Positions 58,579-64,000 of a stretch of DNA of 64,000 nucleotides are shown piece after piece (position 1 is the first letter of the stretch; each line of letters begins with the position of its first letter). The stretch covers positions 124,001 to 188,000 of the forward strand of contig NW_023501063.1 of NCBI RefSeq assembly GCF_014066305.1, read 5' to 3'. Origin of the DNA: Letharia columbiana. Lineage: Eukaryota > Ascomycota > Lecanoromycetes > Lecanorales > Parmeliaceae. The notes under the pieces were generated by a model. It was not told the origin of the DNA. It saw only the letters and a list, made by a program, of their open reading frames with translations, and did not search any database. The position numbers and the translations under genes were made by a program.

Positions 58579-59655
58579 CTAGGCCATCTTGTTGCCTTCT
58601 GCGTCTAATTTGCCCTTCTCTTGCATCGCCTTGACGGACCAGGGGAAATGTGCTACGGGGACGATGAAGAAGCTGGAGCAATGTCAGCTTGTGTTCCGCT
58701 GTGAAGTAGATAGCGGAGCAGGCTTACCTGTTCGAGTCGTCTGCAATCCCAGCCAGAGCGTTATACCAAGCCAAGAATGCCGCGAGCAGCGCGAAAAAGC
58801 CGCCGGCCTTGAGGATAGGTGGGTTTGGCGCACCCATGGCGTCACGATGGAGGTAGCCGATACCGAGGAGCATGAATGCCATGTCCAGAGAGAAGAAGAG
58901 CGAGAAGAAGGCGACTGTCGAGCGCAAGGTGCAGAACAGTAGCAGGGTCGTGAAGATGAACCAGCCCTGGAGATATGGTCAGCAGATAGCGGAAAGACGG
59001 ACTGGGGACACAGATGACGGACCATCAGGTAAAGACCGAATTCGTCGGCGAAAGCGTTGGGACTGGCAGCCATGAGTTGAGCTTGGATGTCAAAGCCGCC
59101 GGGGGTGAGGATGACGGCGAATGAGAGCCAGAAACCGCCGTACGACGAGAGCGCAGTGGCACCAAAGGTGTTCCCAACGGCCATTTCCCTGCGCGACGAC
59201 GGTCAGCGTCGTCGTTGGACGTGTGGGCTTAAGAGTGAAGGATGAAGGACATACCACATGCCGGCCAGCAATTGCACCAAGCCTCCGTATCCAAAGGCAA
59301 GACCGACGACCAGATTGGGAGCACTCAAGCCCCTTGTCCCCATGTTGATCAAGCCCAAGACGAAGGTGGTCAAGGCGAAGGCGCACAGGCCCAGGGGCGC
59401 GGGATTGGCGATACCGCGGTCCTTGACCTGCCTGTAGAGACCCGGTTGGAACTCTCCTCCGAAGGCGGGCAGGCGCTGTTCGCCACTGGCAGTGTTGACA
59501 TGAGCGAGAGGACCGTAGCCGAAGCGAGCGGCAGCTTTGGCGGTTTGATGTTCCTCGTGGGTCATCTCGCGATTGATAGCGCCGCTGCCGTTGGTTTCCT
59601 TGTTGTAGCTGTCGGGGGCGTTTCCGGTGAAGTCGGTGTTGGGGTGGGCGGCCAT
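58579..59655 (-). CDS. GPR1/FUN34/YaaH (ATO) family acetate/ammonia transporter, 299 aa
   Basis: Four exons (59655-59255, 59188-59023, 58966-58728, 58672-58579) with introns of 66, 56 and 55 nt close to 299 aa. After a hydrophilic N-terminus comes the signature NPAPLGL (84-90), then six membrane helices (starting CAFALTTFVLGLINM; YGGFWLSFAVIL; TTLLLFCTLRSTVAFF; SLDMAFMLLGIGYL; GGFFALLAAFLAWYNAL and FFIVPVAHFPW near the end). NPAPLGL is the family's conserved motif. Fungal members such as Ady2/AcpA bring in acetate and others are linked to ammonia export. Which applies here cannot be read from sequence. Ethanol- or acetate-inducible control is known for relatives. The GTCCGT donor of intron 2 is weak but keeps phase and restores conserved sequence. 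Confidence 0.95.
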
Positions 59656-60560
59656 TGTGATGGAAAGAAGATCTTCAAGAGACCACGGGCTATGAAAATG
59701 CAGGTAGGGTCGATTGGAGGAATCAATAGCTTGGCTTCAACAGTGTTATATAAGGTAACGGGGAGGAGAATTATATAGTATTCTCAATCTCCGAGACCCC
59801 CGAATCGCGAGTATAATTCCTCCGAGTGGAAGGGGCAATGTTGACGCAGGATATGGTGTACTGTGTGCCAAGTTGCAAGGAGGACAGTGTTGAAACCGTG
59901 AGACGGGTAGGTGCAGGAGGGCGATTATGTGGAGAGAGATGAGGGAGACTGCGGAGCAACGGAGGTTTGTCTTGGCTTTATCTCATTGATTATTTCATTA
60001 GATTCATTAGATTCATTAGATTCAATAGATGCATTCATTAATTAGCTTAGTCCTCAATCACTTTGGCTGATGGTGCGCAGCATCTTGCAAGCTTACAGGC
60101 TTACGGGCTTACAGCATAAAGTACGAGGAAGCATGGGGGGAACGGGTGGGGTCTAGACTCCATTCGAACTGCCAGCCGCGAACCCGACGAACCATCAATC
60201 AACTTAACTTTAGCCAAGTGCAGTATCAAATAACTTCCTCCAATGAACATGCTTTAAATCCACGTCCAATAACCTTGTTGGTCAACGTCATGCGGTCACC
60301 CATCCTTTACTCCGTTCCGATAAGACCTGAGACTACCTAGCTCAGTGAAGCTGCATCGAGCTATCCATCAGTGCATAGGTAAGGTATACGAGTAGGTAGA
60401 TGCATTTTTTTGTCGTACTGTTTTTTTGATGATGTGGATTGTGTTTCAGAGAAGATTCACGCCGTCGTCATGCTCGACATTTGTCCTTTGCCATGAATGA
60501 TGTGGAGTTGATGAAAAGATACCCGGAAATTAGGTGACGCCAAGGAAAGAATACATGGAC
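59656..60560. other. Intergenic; promoter of transporter and AT-block flank
   Basis: Upstream region of the transporter, then ordinary DNA grading into the AT-rich block. No gene is supported. Confidence 0.5.
59994..60029 (+). repeat. 9-bp tandem repeat TTCATTAGA x4
   Basis: Three perfect and one variant (TTCAATAGA) unit in a row, non-coding. Confidence 0.9.
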
Positions 60561-60659
60561 TTAAATCGTCGATTTAGGAAAGTTAATATATCTCTTAATA
60601 TTCTCTCGAAAGTATCGTAGCTTAATGTAATAAGCTATATTTCTTTAAGCTATCTTCTC

Positions 60660-61442
60660 GCGATATATAAAAAAAAGGTTAAATATAGAAAGTATATAAA
60701 AGTATATTTAATAATTTTAGAACGAATTAATAATACTTATAATAATAATTAGAATTAAGAATTAGATATATTCGAATAAGAGATAGCTTTATATTATTCG
60801 TATAATAGCGATAATAGTAATTAAGATTAAAATATTAATTTAGATAATATAGCTTTCGTAGTAAGCTTTTTATTATTATACGCTAAATTAATTATGTATA
60901 AATAAAGATTTATAATTTTATCTTTTAGACGTAATTATATTTAATATTTTAAGATTTTTATAATAATTCGATATTTATTAGCTAGCGCGTTAATATTATT
61001 ATATTTAAACTACGATAGCGCTTATCGTTAAGTTCTATATTACGCTCTCGAATAATTTAAAAAATAAGATTTATTTGATTATTAGCGCGTATAGTAAAAT
61101 TATTTTTAATACTTATATCTTATTTAGCTTCGATATTATCTATTTTCTTTTAATTCGAGCTCTCGTCTTTATCTATATATACGATAGTTTACGTAATAAG
61201 CGAAACTCTAGACTTCTTCGCAATTACGCTCGCGTGCTTTTTTTATATAATATTATTAAAATATAAGTTTATTAAAATGATAATTAGAACTAGAAGCTAT
61301 TTATTACTTATCTATTATATCTTATTTAATTTATTTAAAAGTTTATTTCTATTATAATAACGATATATTAATATATTTAATTTTACGCTTTTTAATAGTT
61401 ATAGTATAGTTAATAGCTAAAATATTAACTTTCTTTATTTTT
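60660..61442 (+). repeat. Direct repeat copy 1 in AT block
   Basis: Shares landmarks such as AAGTATATTTAATAAT, TCGAATAAGAGATAGC and TATAATTTTATCTTTTAGA with copy 2, at constant spacing. Confidence 0.85.
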
Positions 61443-63218
61443 TTAATTAGCTTCTTTTTAGATGTAAATATATTTATTCGCTATCGCGATTTTTTAATAT
61501 TTTTATTTTAATTAAGCTTATTCTTCGCTTTTTATTTTAATTAAGAGTTTAATTATCGCTTAACTAACTTACGTTAAAATTTTTTAATATCGCTATTATT
61601 ATTAGTATTTAATATTTATTATAATAAATTATTAGACTTAGTCTCTTCTATTTTAATTATTATAAAAAGATAAATTAATAGATATATATAAAAGAATTAA
61701 AGGACTTATACGAATATCTACGAATATTAAGCTATTCTTAATTTTAATTAAAGCTCGTTTTATTAAAAAGTGCGTTAATTCTAATAAGTATCGATATTAG
61801 AAATAAAGAGAATATATATTACACGCTATTATAAGTATATTATTATAGAATTCGATTTAAAGAATAATTATTTTTATAAAAATAGTAAGACTTGAAAATA
61901 AGAAAGTAAGAATAAAATACGCGAAAATTTTAATAAGTTATAGTAGTTTAATATTAGCTAAATTAGATAAAGATAGTCACTTACTAGCTCGCTTTTTTAG
62001 ATCTTTTATCTTTTAATCTATACGAGTTATAATAATAATTATAATTATTATAAAAGTAGTTAAGATTATATTAGATAATAGCGCTTAATAAGCGTAATTC
62101 GCTTAAGCTTAAATCTTTAAAATTGAAGAGAAAGCGCTTTATTAATATTTAATTTAAGCTAGATAATATAAAGTAATCTAAAAATTTAATATACGCGATA
62201 GATATCTAAGCTTTTTTCCCTCTCTTCTTTCTCTCTAAGACTTTTTTTTTATATTAACTCTTCTTATTATTAGATTATCTTCTTTATATATTAAATTTCT
62301 ATTTAAATAATCTAATATTATTATAATTATATTAAAAGTATAATATAGTTATTAAGTTATATATTTATTTTTTATTTTTTAATAACTTTAAGTTAATATG
62401 TAAATAGATCGCGTAAAGAGCTTAATTTATATATACTTAATCTATTATTAATAACTCTTCGAAAAAGTTAATACTATTCTAGAGTATTAGATATAATATT
62501 AAAATAAAGTTTTTATTAGATATTATTATCGCTTTAACCGCTATCGTTATCGCTTTAATAGATATCGCCTTTACTTTAATAGATATTATCTTTACTTTAA
62601 TAGTATTAAAACGTCGATAAAAATTAGATAGTATATTCTTCTAGTTATTATTATACTTATTATATATAATTAACGCGAGCTATAGCTCGAGCTTTACGCG
62701 AGATTTATTATTATTAAAAGTTAATTAATCTTATAATCTCGAAATTCTCTTTTTAATATCTAGTTTATTAGATTATACTTAATTAGAATATATTAAAGCG
62801 CTATTATATTTAAAGATTCGCTTTTAAAGTATTATATAAGATAATAGAAGTCTTTCTAATTCGTTAATTTAAGAGTAAATTTTTTATTATTACACTTTAT
62901 AGTTAGCTCTAATAATCTCTATTTAAATAAATATCTATCTTTATATAATATATAAAAAGCGAGTTATATTATAGAAAAAGAATTTAAATCTCGCAATTAT
63001 CTTAGCTAAGTCGTTTAAATTAAAGATAAAAATAAATTTATCTTTATATAATTTAATTAATTTATTAGTTAATTATTATAAATATAACTATAAAATATAG
63101 TTATATATTATTAATTATTTAAGTAATTAAAAGAAGTATAAAAGAAATAAAATTATATAATTAAGTACTTATAAACTTTTCTCTTCTAAATATTTATTTT
63201 AATTTAGAGTTTAATCGC

Positions 63219-64000
63219 TATTTAATTAAAAAAAAGGTAAGATATAAAAAGTATATAAAAGTATATTTAATAATTCTAGAACGAATTAATAATATCTATA
63301 ATAATAATTAAAATTAAGAATTAGATATACTCGAATAAGAGATAGCTTTATATTACTCGTATAATAGTAAGAGTAATAATTAAGATTAAAGTTTAATTTA
63401 GATAGCGTAGCTTTTATAATAAACTTTTTATTATTATATATTAAATTAATTATATATTAATAAAGATTTATAATTTTATCTTTTAGATATAATTATATTT
63501 AATATCTTAAGATTTTTATAATAGCTTAATACTTATTAGCTAACGTGTTAATATTATTATATTTAAGCTATAATAAAGCTTATTATTAAATTTTATATCG
63601 CGCTTTTAAGTAGTTTAAAAGATAAAGTTTACTTAATTATTAGCGCGTATAATAAAATTATTTTTAATACTTATATTTTATTTAGCTTCGATATTATTTA
63701 TTTTCTTCTAATTTAAGCTTTTATCTTTATTTATATATATAATAGTTCACGCGATAAGCGAAACTTTAGACTTTCTCTAAATTACGCTCGCGTATTTTTT
63801 TTATATAATATTATTAAAATGTAAGTTTACTAGAATAATAATTAGAATTAAAAGCTACTTATTATTTATCTATTATATTTTATTTAATTTTCTTAAAAGT
63901 TTATTTCTATTTTAATTATAATATATTAATATATCTAGTTTTATATTTATTATAGATTATAGTATAATTAATAGCTAATATATCGACTTTCTTTACTTTT
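63219..64000 (+). repeat. Direct repeat copy 2 in AT block (cut by window end)
   Basis: Same landmarks as copy 1. It continues to the last base of the window, so its true length is unknown. Confidence 0.85.

Larger units (their letters stand above)
60568..64000. mobile_element. RIP-type AT-rich block, decayed repeat DNA running off the window
   Basis: Extremely AT-rich, TpA-rich sequence with no gene and almost no C/G runs. The segment 60660-61442 recurs at about 63219-64000 with an offset of 2558-2559 bp. The copies differ mainly by C/T and G/A changes, the mark of RIP acting on duplicated DNA. The period suggests tandem or nested copies of a transposon, but no coding motif or terminal repeat is legible and the right edge is outside the window. 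Confidence 0.8.

Noticed and set aside
61075..61266. 63-codon frame in the AT-rich block
   Set aside because: Ile/Tyr/Leu-rich chance frame in RIP-type DNA; its repeat copy is not open.
1..64000. CRISPR arrays, bacterial operons, tRNA and rRNA genes
   Set aside because: None visible. Spliceosomal introns and gene families show a fungal nuclear genome; a tRNA-specific scan would be needed to exclude a tRNA gene fully.

Overview
The window reads as nuclear DNA of a filamentous ascomycete (Pezizomycotina; a Dothideomycete would fit, but the sequence does not prove it). The evidence is compact genes with 47-66 nt introns (GTRNGT donors, CTRAY branch points, YAG acceptors), fungal-only families (fucose-lectin-like, DUF6594, MARVEL-like, ATO/GPR1 acetate transporter), and AT-rich blocks with few G/C and many TpA steps that look mutated by RIP (repeat-induced point mutation). 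I rebuilt exon structures by hand. Where a gene is called with confidence, the exon lengths close in frame.

Layout. 0.2-13 kb is an accessory-like stretch: an unknown two-exon gene, a membrane-anchored fucose-lectin-like protein, a 640-aa multipass/ectodomain membrane protein, a MARVEL-like tetraspan protein, a small secreted Cys-rich protein with an IGP/IEP repeat, a fragment resembling a secreted lipase, and an unresolved Cys/Pro-rich secreted gene. 13.77-18.00 kb is a RIP-degraded Tc1/mariner-like element, with near-perfect 70-bp TIRs and TA flanks. It is split by a young non-autonomous LTR retroelement (identical 166-bp LTRs, AAAAC target duplication). 18-31 kb is gene-poor: a Ser-rich protein, a DUF6594 membrane protein, a caspase-domain locus that looks rearranged, a 335-bp MITE-like palindromic element, and several weak hypothetical genes. 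32-59.7 kb holds conserved housekeeping genes: Srs2-type DNA helicase, a ubiquitin-specific protease, a GNAT acetyltransferase with a duplicated broken 3' half, an F-box pseudogene, PNG1 peptide:N-glycanase, the UTP4 ribosome-biogenesis WD40 protein (with an apparent one-base deletion), a G1/S cyclin with a very long leader, and an ATO-family acetate/ammonia transporter. 60.6-64 kb is a second RIP-type AT-rich block with a direct repeat of about 2.56-kb period.

The housekeeping genes work independently (genome stability, ubiquitin removal, glycoprotein quality control, rRNA processing, cell-cycle start, acetate uptake). I see no operon-like or cluster-type pathway. The most unusual material is structural: the nested transposons, the internal tandem duplication of the LTR element with a 9-bp LTR stub at its junction, the chimeric caspase locus, and three local segmental duplications or decayed gene copies. 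I found no tRNA, rRNA or CRISPR array.
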